Counted from the stretch's first letter, positions 27,910 through 38,251 are shown. The stretch: DNA of 64,000 bases from Planctomycetaceae bacterium (GCA_021297795.1 JAJTGL010000001.1:31345-95344); one strand, 5' to 3'. Translations and numbers: made by a program. The notes: generated by a model not told the origin, from the letters alone.

Positions 27910-29012
27910 ATGGCAGTCGACATCACCATTCCATCTCCCGGCGAATCCATCACCGAGGTCTCCCTGAGCGGATGGCTCAAGGAAGACGGCACCTACGTCG
28001 AGAAGGACGAGTTGCTCGCCGAGATCGAGTCGGACAAGGCGACGCTGGAACTGCGCGCGCCGGCGTCGGGCGCCCTCAAGATCGCGACGAAGAAGGGCGA
28101 CGGCATCAAGGTCGGCGCCGTGGTGGCGGCGATCGATACGAGCGCCGCAAAGCCGCGTGCCGGAGCGGTCGTGACTGGAGCGGTCGTGGCTGGAGCGGTC
28201 GCGCCTGCGGGCGCTCCCTCTGGTGGAAATCATGTTGGAGCGGTCGCGCCTGCGGGCGCTCCCCTCCCTCTGGTGCTTCTGGGGTGAAGAGCGCGCGCGG
28301 CGTTCGTCGCGAGAAGATGACGAAGCTGCGGCAGAAGATCGCCGAGCGGCTCGTCCACGCGCAGCACACCGCCGCGATGCTCACCACGTTCAACGAGTGC
28401 GACATGACCGAGGTCATGCGTCTTCGCGCCGAGCACAAGGAGGCGTTCGAGAAGCGCTTCGGCATCGGCCTCGGCTTCATGAGCTTCTTCGTGAAGGCCG
28501 CGGTGAGCGCGCTCCAGAAGTACCCGCGCGTCAACGCCTACATCGCGGGCCAGGGCGCCGAGATGGAGATCGAGCACCACGACTACTGCGACATCGCCGT
28601 CGCGGTCGGCACCGAGAAGGGCCTCGTCGTCCCGGTGCTCCGCAACGCCGAGAGCCTCTCCTTCGCGGGCATCGAGAACGCGATCAAGGACTTCGCCGTG
28701 CGCGCGAAGGACGGCAAGCTGTCCGTCGACGAGATGACCGGCGGCACCTTCACCATCTCGAACGGCGGCGTGTACGGCTCGCTCATGTCGACGCCGATCC
28801 TCAATCCGCCGCAGTCGGCGATCCTCGGCATGCACGCGATCAAGAAGCGCGCCGTCGAGGATCCGAAGAACCCCGGCCAGATCGCGCTGCGCCCGATGAT
28901 GTACCTCGCGCTCAGCTACGACCACCGCATCATCGACGGCGCCGAGGCCGTCGGCTTCCTCGTCCACATCAAGGACATGATCGAGAAGCCCGAGCGCATG
29001 CTGTTCGCGTGA
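27910..29012 (+). pseudogene. sucB: Dihydrolipoyllysine succinyltransferase E2, frameshifted (lipoyl domain 27910-28287; catalytic domain in another frame to 29012)
   Basis: Lipoyl motif [17 protein letters not shown] in frame 1; catalytic NAYIAGQG..., [50 protein letters not shown] in frame 3; removing a 5-bp ctccc duplication rejoins the frames. Confidence 0.75.
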
Positions 29013-29099
29013 GCTGGTGACCCCGGAAGGCGATGACCTCGGATCGTCGGCGGGCTTCGTCTCGCCGCGCGACCGCGACGCAGGATCGCCGCGCGCGCG

Positions 29100-31232
29100 T
29101 CAGTTCGCCGTGGCGATGCCGTTCCTCGGGGCCGAACCCTGCGACGAATTTCCGACCGGCTTCTTCTCGCCGTAGGCAAGTTCGCCGTCGTGCGGCACGC
29201 CGAGATACTCGAGCGCCTCGTTCATGATCTCCGCGGCGCAAGGGCCCGCGAGCGCGCCGCCACCCGTCACGCCCTTCGACTTGTCCGGATCCTCGATCGT
29301 GACCAGGATCGCGAGCTCGGGGCGATCGAACGGCGCGCCCAGCAGGAAGCTCGACATGTAGCGGTCCTGGAAGTAGCCGCCCTTCGGATTGACGAGCTGC
29401 GCGGTTCCGGACTTGCCGAACGCGGGGTAGAGCAGGATGTTCTTGAGGCGCTTGCCGGTGCCTTCGGTGATCACGGCCTCCATCACCTCGCGCGTCTCGA
29501 GCGCGACCTTCGACGACAGCACGGGCTGCGTGCCGCTGAGCGAGTCGTCGGCGAGCGGAGTGAGCGTGAGCGGCACCATCGAGCCGTCGCGACAGAACGC
29601 GGTGAACGCGTGCACGAGCTGGAGCGGCGTCACCGCGATGCCCTGTCCGAAGCTCACCGAGGTGAGCGCACGCGTCTTGTTGGTCCACTCGTCCTTCTGC
29701 GGCAGGATGCCGCGGGTCTCGGCCTTGAAGCCGATGCCCGTCGCCTGGTCGAAGCCGAACGAGCGGATGCAGTCCATCATCTGGTCGTTCGTCATGCGCA
29801 TCGCCACGGTCGCCATGCCGGCGTTCACCGACTTGACGAGGCAGTCGCGCCACGACTTGGTTCCGTAGCTCGACGAGTGCGCCTCGCGGATCGTGCGGCG
29901 CGCCCGGCCGTCGACGACCGTCAGCGGTCCATCGGGGAGATGGATCGTCTCACCCGCGCGCGCCTTGCCGAGCTCGAGCGACCATGCCCAGACGAACGGC
30001 TTGAAGATCGAGCCCGGCTCGAACGGATCGGTCACCCAGCGCAGTCGCGCGAGCCGCGGATCCTTCGCCGCGAACTTGTCCTCGACCGCATGCGCGTAGG
30101 GCGAGCCCGCGCGCAGCGTGTCGTACGCGGCGAGCACTTCGCCGGTCTCGACGTCGACCACGATGCAGCGTGCGCCGCCGGCGTTCGACTTGGCGACGGT
30201 CTCGCGCAGCCGGCGCTCGACGACTTCCTGGATCACGATGTCGATCGAGAGCCGCACGTCCATGCCGGGGTTGCCGGGGAAGTGGCTGCTCGCGGGCACC
30301 GCCATCACCGAGCCGGTGCTGTCGACGATCGTCGCGGTGTGGCCCGGCAGCGACGCGAGACGCGCATCCGCGCTCGACTCGATGCCGCTGAGACCGCGGA
30401 CGCGCTCGCCGCCGACGGGCTTCTTGGTCACGGGATCGCGGTTCGCGTCGAAGCCCACGAAACCGATGAGGGCCGATGCGGTGTCGCCGAACGGCAGCAG
30501 ACGCTCGGGCCGCGTCTCGACGTGCGCGCCGCGCAGGATGCCCGTCGGTCCACCCGCCTTGCGCGCGGCCGCGATCGCATCGATCTGCTCGGCGTCGAGA
30601 TCCTTCGAGATGACGATGTAGCGCTTCAGGCGCTCCCAGTCCGACTCCTGCATGGAGCGGCGCAGCGTGCGGAGGTCCTCGGGAACCTTGTCGTGGATGA
30701 GGCGTGCGATCTCGGCGCGCGGCATGCCGAGCGGGCCCTCGAGCGCGGCAACGAGTTCACCGATCGGATCGAGATCGTTCGGGAGCGAAGCCAGGGTGAT
30801 GCGCCCACGCTCCGACTCCTCCTCGCTTTCACGACGTGCCAGACGCTCCGCGGCGATCGCGCGGTTGACGGCGTCGCGATAGAGGTCGCGCACGTCGATG
30901 AAGAGGGTGCCTCCGAGCGCATCGACCGCGAGCTTGCGGCCGCGCGCATCGACGATGGCGCCGCGCGGATGCTGCGCGATCACGGTGCGCTCCTGGATCG
31001 GTCGCCCGTTCGGCCGCTCCATCGAGCCCTGCAGCTCGGGCGACGGATGCGCCTTCAGCTGGTAGACGCGCCCCGTGGTCGCGAGGATCGCGAGCGCGAT
31101 GCCGCCGACAAGCCAGCGCGAACCGCGCGCGATGCCGCGCGCGCCACGCGTACGCGTCGTTGAGGTCGGGAGCGTCGCGGCGCCCGAGGGCGTGTTCGGA
31201 GTCACGGTGTCGTTCGTACCCGGCTGGTTCAT
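29100..31232 (-). CDS. ftsI: Penicillin-binding protein, FtsI/PBP3-like transpeptidase
   Basis: SxxK GSIFKPF, SxN KSVNAGMA, KSGTA motif; N-terminal TM; dcw context. Confidence 0.88.
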   Translation of the reverse strand: MNQPGTNDTVTPNTPSGAATLPTSTTRTRGARGIARGSRWLVGGIALAILATTGRVYQLKAHPSPELQGSMERPNGRPIQERTVIAQHPRGAIVDARGRKLAVDALGGTLFIDVRDLYRDAVNRAIAAERLARRESEEESERGRITLASLPNDLDPIGELVAALEGPLGMPRAEIARLIHDKVPEDLRTLRRSMQESDWERLKRYIVISKDLDAEQIDAIAAARKAGGPTGILRGAHVETRPERLLPFGDTASALIGFVGFDANRDPVTKKPVGGERVRGLSGIESSADARLASLPGHTATIVDSTGSVMAVPASSHFPGNPGMDVRLSIDIVIQEVVERRLRETVAKSNAGGARCIVVDVETGEVLAAYDTLRAGSPYAHAVEDKFAAKDPRLARLRWVTDPFEPGSIFKPFVWAWSLELGKARAGETIHLPDGPLTVVDGRARRTIREAHSSSYGTKSWRDCLVKSVNAGMATVAMRMTNDQMMDCIRSFGFDQATGIGFKAETRGILPQKDEWTNKTRALTSVSFGQGIAVTPLQLVHAFTAFCRDGSMVPLTLTPLADDSLSGTQPVLSSKVALETREVMEAVITEGTGKRLKNILLYPAFGKSGTAQLVNPKGGYFQDRYMSSFLLGAPFDRPELAILVTIEDPDKSKGVTGGGALAGPCAAEIMNEALEYLGVPHDGELAYGEKKPVGNSSQGSAPRNGIATAN

Positions 31233-31606
31233 CCGCCGAATCCTTCGGCCCCGCGGGCCGGTTCCTTGACGAGCTTGCGCAGCTCCTCCGGCGTTCCGAG
31301 CGCGTCATCGCTCGCGCTCGATGGATCCTCGCGGAACGGAATCGGCTTCAGCACAGCGGCTTCGCGCGCGGTCGCGTCCTTCTCGATCCGCTCGACCAGC
31401 GTGCGGATCTCGGCGGGCGTCAGGAGACCGGCGACATCGGCCTCGCGACGGATGCGCTCGCGCTCGTTGCGCTCGAGTTCGAAGTGGATGCGACTGATCT
31501 CGGCCGCCGTGTCGATGCGCTCCTGTCGGTTGACGAGGAGCGCGCCGAACATGGCGCCGAGAACGACGATGACCGTGGCGAGCTTCGCGAACATCGGGGC
31601 CTCCAT
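31229..31606 (-). CDS. Small bitopic membrane protein, FtsL-like by position and topology
   Basis: Single N-terminal TM followed by charged coiled coil; between rsmH/LysM and ftsI; overlaps the ftsI start. Confidence 0.5.
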   Translation of the reverse strand: MEAPMFAKLATVIVVLGAMFGALLVNRQERIDTAAEISRIHFELERNERERIRREADVAGLLTPAEIRTLVERIEKDATAREAAVLKPIPFREDPSSASDDALGTPEELRKLVKEPARGAEGFGG

Positions 31607-31648
31607 GCCTCCGCTTGACGCACGCCGGACAAGACCGGCGTCCGCAAC

Positions 31649-32416
31649 TCAGTCTGCGAGCGCGTACTTGAGCTCCATGCCCGGACGGAGCTTCGGGTTC
31701 TTGCCGAGTCCGTTCAGCGAGGCGATCTCGGGCCAGCGGGTGCTGTCGCCGTAGACCTCGCGGGCGATGCGGTACAGCGTGTCGCCGTCGCGCACGCGAT
31801 GCGTGGCGATGCGCGGACCGGTCTCCGCCTGCGGGGCGCCGGGCACGGTGGCCTCCGGCACGACCGCGATCGTCCCGCCCACCGGCGGCGCGGTCTCCTG
31901 CGGCGCCGCCTTCGGATCGAGCACCGAGATGTCGGGGATGCGAAGTTCCTGACCGATCTTGAGGTCGGTGGGCTTGATGCCGTTGAACTCGGCGAGCTTC
32001 GCGCCGAGCGAGCGCTTGCCGTAGTGCTTCTTCGCGATCGACTCGGGATTGTCGCCCTTGGCCACCTTGTGGACGCGCTCGCCTGCGGGACGCGAAGGCG
32101 CACCAAGTGCGGCCGCGTCGATCACGCCCGGAGCGCCGATCCCCTGCATGCCAGTGCCCTGCAGACCGTTCTCGAATCCGCCGATCGCGATGCCGATGTC
32201 GGACGAGTCGACGGGAGGAAGCGGCTCGCTCTCCGGAAGCGCACGCGTGCCGAAGCGCTCGGTCTCGCCGGGAAGCGCCTTCGGATCGGGCTTGTAGCTG
32301 ACGAGTTCCTGCTTGAGCGGCGTGGTGTTCGCCGCGAGGTGATCAGAGACGAGGATGCCGAGAAACAGCAGGAAGCCGAATCCGATCACCATCACAAGCT
32401 TGTTTTCGCGCGTCAT
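31649..32416 (-). CDS. LysM peptidoglycan-binding domain membrane protein
   Basis: N-terminal TM; two LysM-like units (VHKVAKGDNPESIAKKHYGKRSLGAKLAEFNGIKPTDLKIGQELRIPD; THRVRDGDTLYRIAREVYGDSTRWPEIASLNGL). Confidence 0.85.
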   Translation of the reverse strand: MTRENKLVMVIGFGFLLFLGILVSDHLAANTTPLKQELVSYKPDPKALPGETERFGTRALPESEPLPPVDSSDIGIAIGGFENGLQGTGMQGIGAPGVIDAAALGAPSRPAGERVHKVAKGDNPESIAKKHYGKRSLGAKLAEFNGIKPTDLKIGQELRIPDISVLDPKAAPQETAPPVGGTIAVVPEATVPGAPQAETGPRIATHRVRDGDTLYRIAREVYGDSTRWPEIASLNGLGKNPKLRPGMELKYALAD

Positions 32417-32509
32417 CTGGAGCGTCCTTGCTCTTGATGCCTGATGTATCCGCGGGAGCGACGGCATGTCGCGCACCCGCGCGACCCTGCGCGCTGCGCG
32501 GGGCCGCTC

Positions 32510-33499
32510 TCAACGCGCGCGGCCGACCGTGACCGCGCGCAACTTCGCCGAACGAGCCCGCGGGTTCGCCGCGGATTCGGACTCGGATGATACCACCGGT
32601 CCATCGGTGATCTCGTCGGCGAGTCCGCGCCGGCACATGTCGGCGAAACACTGCTTCACCAGTCGGTCCTCGAGGCTGTGAAACCCGATGACCGCGACGC
32701 GCGCGCCCGGTCGCAGCCAGCCTGGTCGTCCTTCGTGCACGCGCTCTGCGGCGGAGACGATCGAGTCGAGCAGCGCCGACAGCGCGCCGAGTTCGTCGTT
32801 CACCGCGATGCGAAGCGCCTGGAAGGTCTTCGTCGCCGGATGCAGCCGCGAGGTGCGCGCCCGGGAGCCGTATGCCTCCCGGACAAGATCCGCAAGTTGC
32901 GCCGTCGTCAAGATCGGCGTTCGCGTGCGCACCTCGACAATTTTCGCGGCGATCCGACGCGCGAGCGGTTCCTCGCCGAACCGCGCGATCGCGTCGGCGA
33001 TCGAGCGCTCGTCGCTCGCCGCGAGGAACTCCGCGGCGGTCATTCCCGAGGATGGGTCGAGCCGCATGTCGAGGGGGCCGTCTCGCATGAAGCTCAGCCC
33101 CCGCGACGCCTCGTCCACCTGCGTCGAGCTGAACCCGAGGTCTGCGAGCACGAGGTCGGCCGAGATACCCCTCGCGGCGAGTTCACGTGCAACCGACGCG
33201 AAGCTGGCGTGGACGGTCGTCGGCGCGGCTCCGGAGGTCCGTCGCACACGCTCCGCGGCGTAGGCGAGATTGCCCCGATCGAGGTCGAAGAGCACGATCG
33301 AGCCGGCGACGCCGATCCGTTGGGCGACGCGTTCCGCGTGTCCACCGCGACCTGCGGTCAAATCGACGTATTGGTCGCCCGCCTGGGGCGACAGGGCAGC
33401 AAGCACCTCGCTGCAGAGGACGGGCAGATGTCCTGCGATCTGATCCGACCGCGCTTCAGCGGGTGCAGAACCACTTTCGGGTTCAATCGACTCGTTCAT
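32510..33499 (-). CDS. rsmH: 16S rRNA (cytosine(1402)-N(4))-methyltransferase
   Basis: HLPVLCSEVLAALSPQAGDQYVDLTAGRGGHAE, DLGFSSTQVDEASRGLSFMRDGPLDMRLD, FHSLEDRLVKQCF. Confidence 0.95.
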   Translation of the reverse strand: MNESIEPESGSAPAEARSDQIAGHLPVLCSEVLAALSPQAGDQYVDLTAGRGGHAERVAQRIGVAGSIVLFDLDRGNLAYAAERVRRTSGAAPTTVHASFASVARELAARGISADLVLADLGFSSTQVDEASRGLSFMRDGPLDMRLDPSSGMTAAEFLAASDERSIADAIARFGEEPLARRIAAKIVEVRTRTPILTTAQLADLVREAYGSRARTSRLHPATKTFQALRIAVNDELGALSALLDSIVSAAERVHEGRPGWLRPGARVAVIGFHSLEDRLVKQCFADMCRRGLADEITDGPVVSSESESAANPRARSAKLRAVTVGRAR

Positions 33500-34907
33500 G
33501 GGCTGCGGAAGCGCCTCTGAAGGGTTGAGGCGACTCGATCGCCGGCTCCGCGGCGGCCGCCGGGACCGCCGCTGAGGTCAACGCTGCAGCGATCGCGGGC
33601 TCTGCGGAATCCTTCGAAGCCCCGGCTCCCTTGGACTCTTCGTTTCCCTTCAACTGCGTCTGCCAGCGATTGCGAAGGGCGCTCTTGAGCGCCACCGCGC
33701 CGATGCCGCCGAAAGCCACGATCGCAGCCGCGTAGATGATGCGGAGCCGTACCACCTCCTCGATCGCGAGGATGCCGAGCGTCACACCGAACACGCCGAA
33801 GAGGAGCGTGACGCCGTACAGCGCCACGACGGCGGACTTCACGCCACCGAGCGCGCGCTTGGCGAGGTGGTGGATGTGATTGGCATCCGCCTGGGACATC
33901 GAGACACCCGCCAGCTTGCGCCGGAGGATGGCGAGCGAGGTATCCATGATCGGGAGGGCGAAGATGATCAGGCCGGCGAGCACCAGGTGCGTCTCGCCCT
34001 GTTCGCCGAGCATGAGGATGACGACGACGAGGAGATACCCGATCAGGAGGCTGCCGCAGTCGCCGAGGAATATCACCGCCGGGTTGAAGTTCCACGGGAG
34101 GAACCCGAGGACCGCTCCGAGCAGCGCAAGGCAGAGGACCACCCGTGTTCCCGCCATCGAGTCGAACGGGTTGTCGAAGTCGACGCCCGCCGCGAGGGCG
34201 ATCGAGAGGACGAGGAGCGCCGTCGCCATGATGGCGGCGGTGCCCGAGCAGAGTCCGTCGAGCCCGTCGATGAGGTTCATGGCGTTGCAGCCGCCGAGGA
34301 CGAACAGCGCGATGAGCGCCGTGCCGGTCCAGTAGAAGACGTCGCCCGATGCGATCGAGACCGGTCCGAGGGCCAGAAGCACCGTGGTCGCGTCCCCGAC
34401 GAACGGCGCCAGCACCCCCTCCGCGACCCGTGTCCCGATGTCCTGGACGGCGAGCGCCGCCGCCGCCACCAGCTGACCGGCGATCTTGAGCCGCGGATCC
34501 CAGCCCCAGACGTCGTCGGCAAGACCGGTGAAGGTGATCGCGAGCACGCCGATGACGATCGAGAGCGGCACCGGACCAAGCATGCCGCCCGGACCATCGA
34601 TCATGAAGAGGCTCAGGCCGAGCGCGGTCATCACGCCGAGGAACACGGCGAAGCCGCCGAGATAGGCGATGGGGAACTTGTGCTGCTTCCGGGCCTCGTT
34701 CGGCCGGTCGATGATGTCCATCGAGATCGCCAGACGACGCACGAACGGCGTCGAGATGAGCGTGACGAGGAACGCCGCCACGAAGACGAGGGCGTAGCCG
34801 TTGAGGAACTCGATCGCGCTGAACGCCGCCGATCCGAGCGGGAGCGGCGCATCCGGCTGCGGAAGTTCGGGAACCCGCAGGGTGAGGTCACCGTTCAGTT
34901 GCTGCAT
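33483..34907 (-). CDS. WecA/TagO-family undecaprenyl-phosphate sugar-1-phosphate transferase
   Basis: DDVWGWDPRLK, NAMNLIDGLDGLCSG, FLGDCGSLLIGY, QADANHIHHLA; multi-TM; start refined to MQQLNGD. Confidence 0.88.
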   Translation of the reverse strand: MQQLNGDLTLRVPELPQPDAPLPLGSAAFSAIEFLNGYALVFVAAFLVTLISTPFVRRLAISMDIIDRPNEARKQHKFPIAYLGGFAVFLGVMTALGLSLFMIDGPGGMLGPVPLSIVIGVLAITFTGLADDVWGWDPRLKIAGQLVAAAALAVQDIGTRVAEGVLAPFVGDATTVLLALGPVSIASGDVFYWTGTALIALFVLGGCNAMNLIDGLDGLCSGTAAIMATALLVLSIALAAGVDFDNPFDSMAGTRVVLCLALLGAVLGFLPWNFNPAVIFLGDCGSLLIGYLLVVVILMLGEQGETHLVLAGLIIFALPIMDTSLAILRRKLAGVSMSQADANHIHHLAKRALGGVKSAVVALYGVTLLFGVFGVTLGILAIEEVVRLRIIYAAAIVAFGGIGAVALKSALRNRWQTQLKGNEESKGAGASKDSAEPAIAAALTSAAVPAAAAEPAIESPQPFRGASAAHERVD

Positions 34908-35983
34908 GACGCCTCCCTCGCGGGTCCACGCTTGCGCGCCGAGACCTCGGCGGCGAGGTCCACGATCGTCTTCGACAGCGGGATGGACGGAGTGAACCCG
35001 ATCGCCTCGCGGATGCGGGTGAGATCGGGCTGACGCGTCTTCAGGTCGTCGAAGCCTGCGGCGAAGGCCGCCTCGTAGGGAACGAAGCGCACCGCGCTGC
35101 GCGACCCGAGCGTGGCGATCACGAGCCTCGCGAGCTCGACGATCGAGATCGGCTCGTCGCGTCCGACGTTCAGCACGCGGCCGACGCAACGACCCGAATC
35201 CATCATCGTGGGCAGCGCGCCGACCACATCGCGAACATCGCAGAAGCAGCGCGTCTGCGATCCATCGCCGTGCACCTCGAGGTCGCGTCCCTCGAGCGCG
35301 GCCTCGACGAAGCGAGGGAGCACCATGCCATACTCGCCGACCTGTCGCGGTCCCACGGTGTTGAAGAACCGCACGACGACCGCCGGAAGGCCGTGCTCGC
35401 GGTGGTACGCGAGCGCCAGGTACTCGTCGAGCGCCTTGGAGGCGGCGTAGCACCAGCGGCTGTACGAGGTCGATCCATAGACGACGTCGTCGTCCTCGTG
35501 CATCGGGACGCGAAGCCCCTTCCCGTAGACCTCGCTCGTCGAGGCCAGCAGGATCGGCACGCGGCCCGTCGCCGCGAACCGGAGCACCGCGGAGGTCTCG
35601 TGCACGTTCGTCTCGATCGTGTGGATCGGCCGCTCGACGACGAGCCGCACGCCGACCGCAGCCGCGAGGTGATAGATGCAGTCGAAGTCGCCGACCGAGA
35701 GCGACGGGAGCACGTCGGATCCACGACCCTCGATCACGCGGTACCGCGCGGGCGCCGCCGCACCGCGGCGGACGGCGTCGACGTTCTCGCGCCGACCGGT
35801 CGAGAAGTCGTCGACCACGGTGACCTCGTCTCCCCTGCCGAGCAGGAGCTCGGACAGGTGCGACCCGATGAAGCCACCGCCGCCGGTGACGAGCACGCGG
35901 GACGGGCGGGAGGACTTGTGTGCGCCTTCAGGCTTCAATGCGGGAGCCGCGTGCTTCGTGTCTTCGAGTGTCGATCCCGCCAC
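34895..35983 (-). CDS. NAD-dependent sugar epimerase/dehydratase
   Basis: VTGGGGFIGSHLSELLLGRG, STSEVYG, YAASKALDEYLALAY, RFFNTVGPRQVGEYGMVLPRFVEAAL. Confidence 0.9.
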   Translation of the reverse strand: MAGSTLEDTKHAAPALKPEGAHKSSRPSRVLVTGGGGFIGSHLSELLLGRGDEVTVVDDFSTGRRENVDAVRRGAAAPARYRVIEGRGSDVLPSLSVGDFDCIYHLAAAVGVRLVVERPIHTIETNVHETSAVLRFAATGRVPILLASTSEVYGKGLRVPMHEDDDVVYGSTSYSRWCYAASKALDEYLALAYHREHGLPAVVVRFFNTVGPRQVGEYGMVLPRFVEAALEGRDLEVHGDGSQTRCFCDVRDVVGALPTMMDSGRCVGRVLNVGRDEPISIVELARLVIATLGSRSAVRFVPYEAAFAAGFDDLKTRQPDLTRIREAIGFTPSIPLSKTIVDLAAEVSARKRGPAREASCSN

Positions 35984-35995
35984 GGACGACCGTGG

Positions 35996-38227
35996 TCAGG
36001 CCTTCGTCGAGTAGCTCGCCATCGCCTCGTAGTTCTTGCGGAGGTAGCCGCCGGCGGTGTTGCGCGGACGGTTGAGCACGACGCCGACGATCTGCGATCG
36101 CACGTCGCCGAGCTGGCTGACCATGCGTGCGACGAGGCCGCGCTGCTCCTGGAACGCACGGACGATGACGATCGTGCCGTCGACCTTGTTCGCGATCGTC
36201 AGCGCGTCGCTGGCGACCACGACCGGCGGCACGTCCACGAGGACGATGTCGTAGCGACCGGAGGCCTCGGCGATCATGGCGTCGAACTTCGGCGTCGGAA
36301 GCATCTCGAACACGCGGCTGTCCGGCGTGCCCGCCGACAGGATGTCGACGTCGCCTCCGGCGGGGCGGATCGCATCGCCGAACGAGACCTGTCCGCGGAG
36401 AACGTCGCCGAGTCCGACCGCATCGGGCTCGGTTCCCATCGCCGACGCGAGTCGGCTGCGGCGGAAGTTGGCATCGACGACGAGGACCTTGAGCCCGCCC
36501 GCGGCGAGCGAGTCGGCGAGATTCGAGACGAAGCTCGTGGTTCCGGCCTCGGGAAGACCGCTCATGCACGCGATCGAGCGGATGCCGCCCTGGGTCGCGG
36601 CCTTGCGGACCTGACCGGCGATCTGGCGACAGACCTCGGCGACGACGGACTTCGGAACGTCGCGGATGACGCGCTCGATCTTCTTCGGGCCGACCGGGTC
36701 GTCCGACAGATCGGGAACCGTGCCGAGCAGGCGCAGTCCCGGGATCGCGACGAGGTCGGTGGCGTAGCGGATGCGGGTGTCGAGCATCTCGCGGAGGAAG
36801 ACGAAGGCGAGCGTCGCCGCCAGCATGAGCGCCGCGCCGAGCGGAATCATGATCTTGAGCTTCGGGAAGCTCTTCTCGCGCGGCGTCACCGCCGACTTCG
36901 CGATCGACACCGAGCGGGCATCGTCACGGGCCTTGAGCTGGTCGAGGTTGGCGAGCACCTCGAGCTGCTTCTGTCGCGCCTCGAGCAGTCGCTCGCGGCG
37001 ATCCTTCAGCTCCTGCATGGTGCTGACGTTGGCGGTGAAGTCCTTCAGGCGGACGGCGAGGGTCTCGAGATCGGCCTCGAACTTCTCGAGCAGGCCCTGA
37101 TAGCTCTCGACCTGGTCGCTGAAGGTCTTGAAGTCGGCGTTGAGGTTGCGGCGCAGGATCTCCTGCAGCTTCGAGTCGCGCTCGAGCTCCGCCGACGCGA
37201 GCCGCTTCTCCATCGAGCGGAGCGCCGGGTGGTCGTTCGCGAACTTCTTGCGGTAGGTCTCGACCTCGACCTTCAGCTCGCGCAGGGTGTTGTTGGCCTG
37301 CTGGATCTGCGGATCCTCCTCGGCGGTGCGGATGTCGTCCGGCGTCGGCTCGAGGAGGCCCTCCATCTTGGCCTCGGTCTGCTGCTTGCGGCTCTGCGAG
37401 AGCGTGAGCAGGGACTTGGTCTCGTTCACGCGTCGCGACGTATCCTCGACGGCGACGAGCACGTTGTTGCGCTCCTCGCTGGTCGAGGTGAGGTTCTTGT
37501 CGACGACGAACTTCGCGATCTCCTTGCCGATGCTCGCGAGCTGGGCATCGAGATCGTCGAGCTGCCGGCGGAAGGTCTGGCGGTTCTGCTCGAAGCGCGC
37601 GTCGTCGGCGGCCTTCTTGCGCTGCAGGTAGGTGTCGGCGATGCGGTTGAGCACGACCGGAACGTCGGAAGCCTCGTGCGTCGACCAGCTCAGCGAGAAG
37701 AAGTTCTGGCGACGGACGTGTCCGGCGCCGAGCTCGTCCTTCAGGTCGTCGACCGCGAGTGCGGGCACGAAGCGGCCGTTCTCATCCCGGTAGTACTCGC
37801 TCCACTTGGTCTGCTCGATGTCGCGCGAGTTCATCGCCGCCTCGAGCAGGTCGCGCGAGAGGATGCGCGCCGACTCGGTCTGGCCGAGACGCTCGACGGC
37901 CTCCTCGGTGCGCTCGTCGCGAACGATGACCTCGTCGACGCCCTCGGGCGCCGGAACGAGTTCGAAGAGCACCGTGTCCGAGTAGAGCGGGTAGAGCCGG
38001 TCGAGCGCGAGATGCGCGATGACACCGAGGGTCGCGCCGACGAACACGCTCGCCACGATCGCCACGGCGTGCTGCCGCAGCACCCTCAACGGGTCGATCG
38101 CGACCGCGCCGGCATTGGATTGCGACCCGGAGCGTGGGCGCGGCGGCGCATTGCGGTTGTCGGCGGGACTACGGGTCGGTGCGGTGGTCATGGCTGTCCT
38201 CGCGCCAGAGGGCGCTGTTCTCGGCAA
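35996..38227 (-). CDS. Polysaccharide co-polymerase / BY-kinase-like protein (Wzz + CpsD-type ATPase), Walker A Lys missing
   Basis: Wzz-type coiled coil; MSGLPEAGTTSFVSNLADSLAAGGLKVLVVDANFRRSRL; YDIVLVDVPPVVVASDAL; Tyr-containing C-terminus. Confidence 0.85.
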   Translation of the reverse strand: MPRTAPSGARTAMTTAPTRSPADNRNAPPRPRSGSQSNAGAVAIDPLRVLRQHAVAIVASVFVGATLGVIAHLALDRLYPLYSDTVLFELVPAPEGVDEVIVRDERTEEAVERLGQTESARILSRDLLEAAMNSRDIEQTKWSEYYRDENGRFVPALAVDDLKDELGAGHVRRQNFFSLSWSTHEASDVPVVLNRIADTYLQRKKAADDARFEQNRQTFRRQLDDLDAQLASIGKEIAKFVVDKNLTSTSEERNNVLVAVEDTSRRVNETKSLLTLSQSRKQQTEAKMEGLLEPTPDDIRTAEEDPQIQQANNTLRELKVEVETYRKKFANDHPALRSMEKRLASAELERDSKLQEILRRNLNADFKTFSDQVESYQGLLEKFEADLETLAVRLKDFTANVSTMQELKDRRERLLEARQKQLEVLANLDQLKARDDARSVSIAKSAVTPREKSFPKLKIMIPLGAALMLAATLAFVFLREMLDTRIRYATDLVAIPGLRLLGTVPDLSDDPVGPKKIERVIRDVPKSVVAEVCRQIAGQVRKAATQGGIRSIACMSGLPEAGTTSFVSNLADSLAAGGLKVLVVDANFRRSRLASAMGTEPDAVGLGDVLRGQVSFGDAIRPAGGDVDILSAGTPDSRVFEMLPTPKFDAMIAEASGRYDIVLVDVPPVVVASDALTIANKVDGTIVIVRAFQEQRGLVARMVSQLGDVRSQIVGVVLNRPRNTAGGYLRKNYEAMASYSTKA

Positions 38228-38251
38228 ACTGCTATCGGGACTCCGCCCGGG

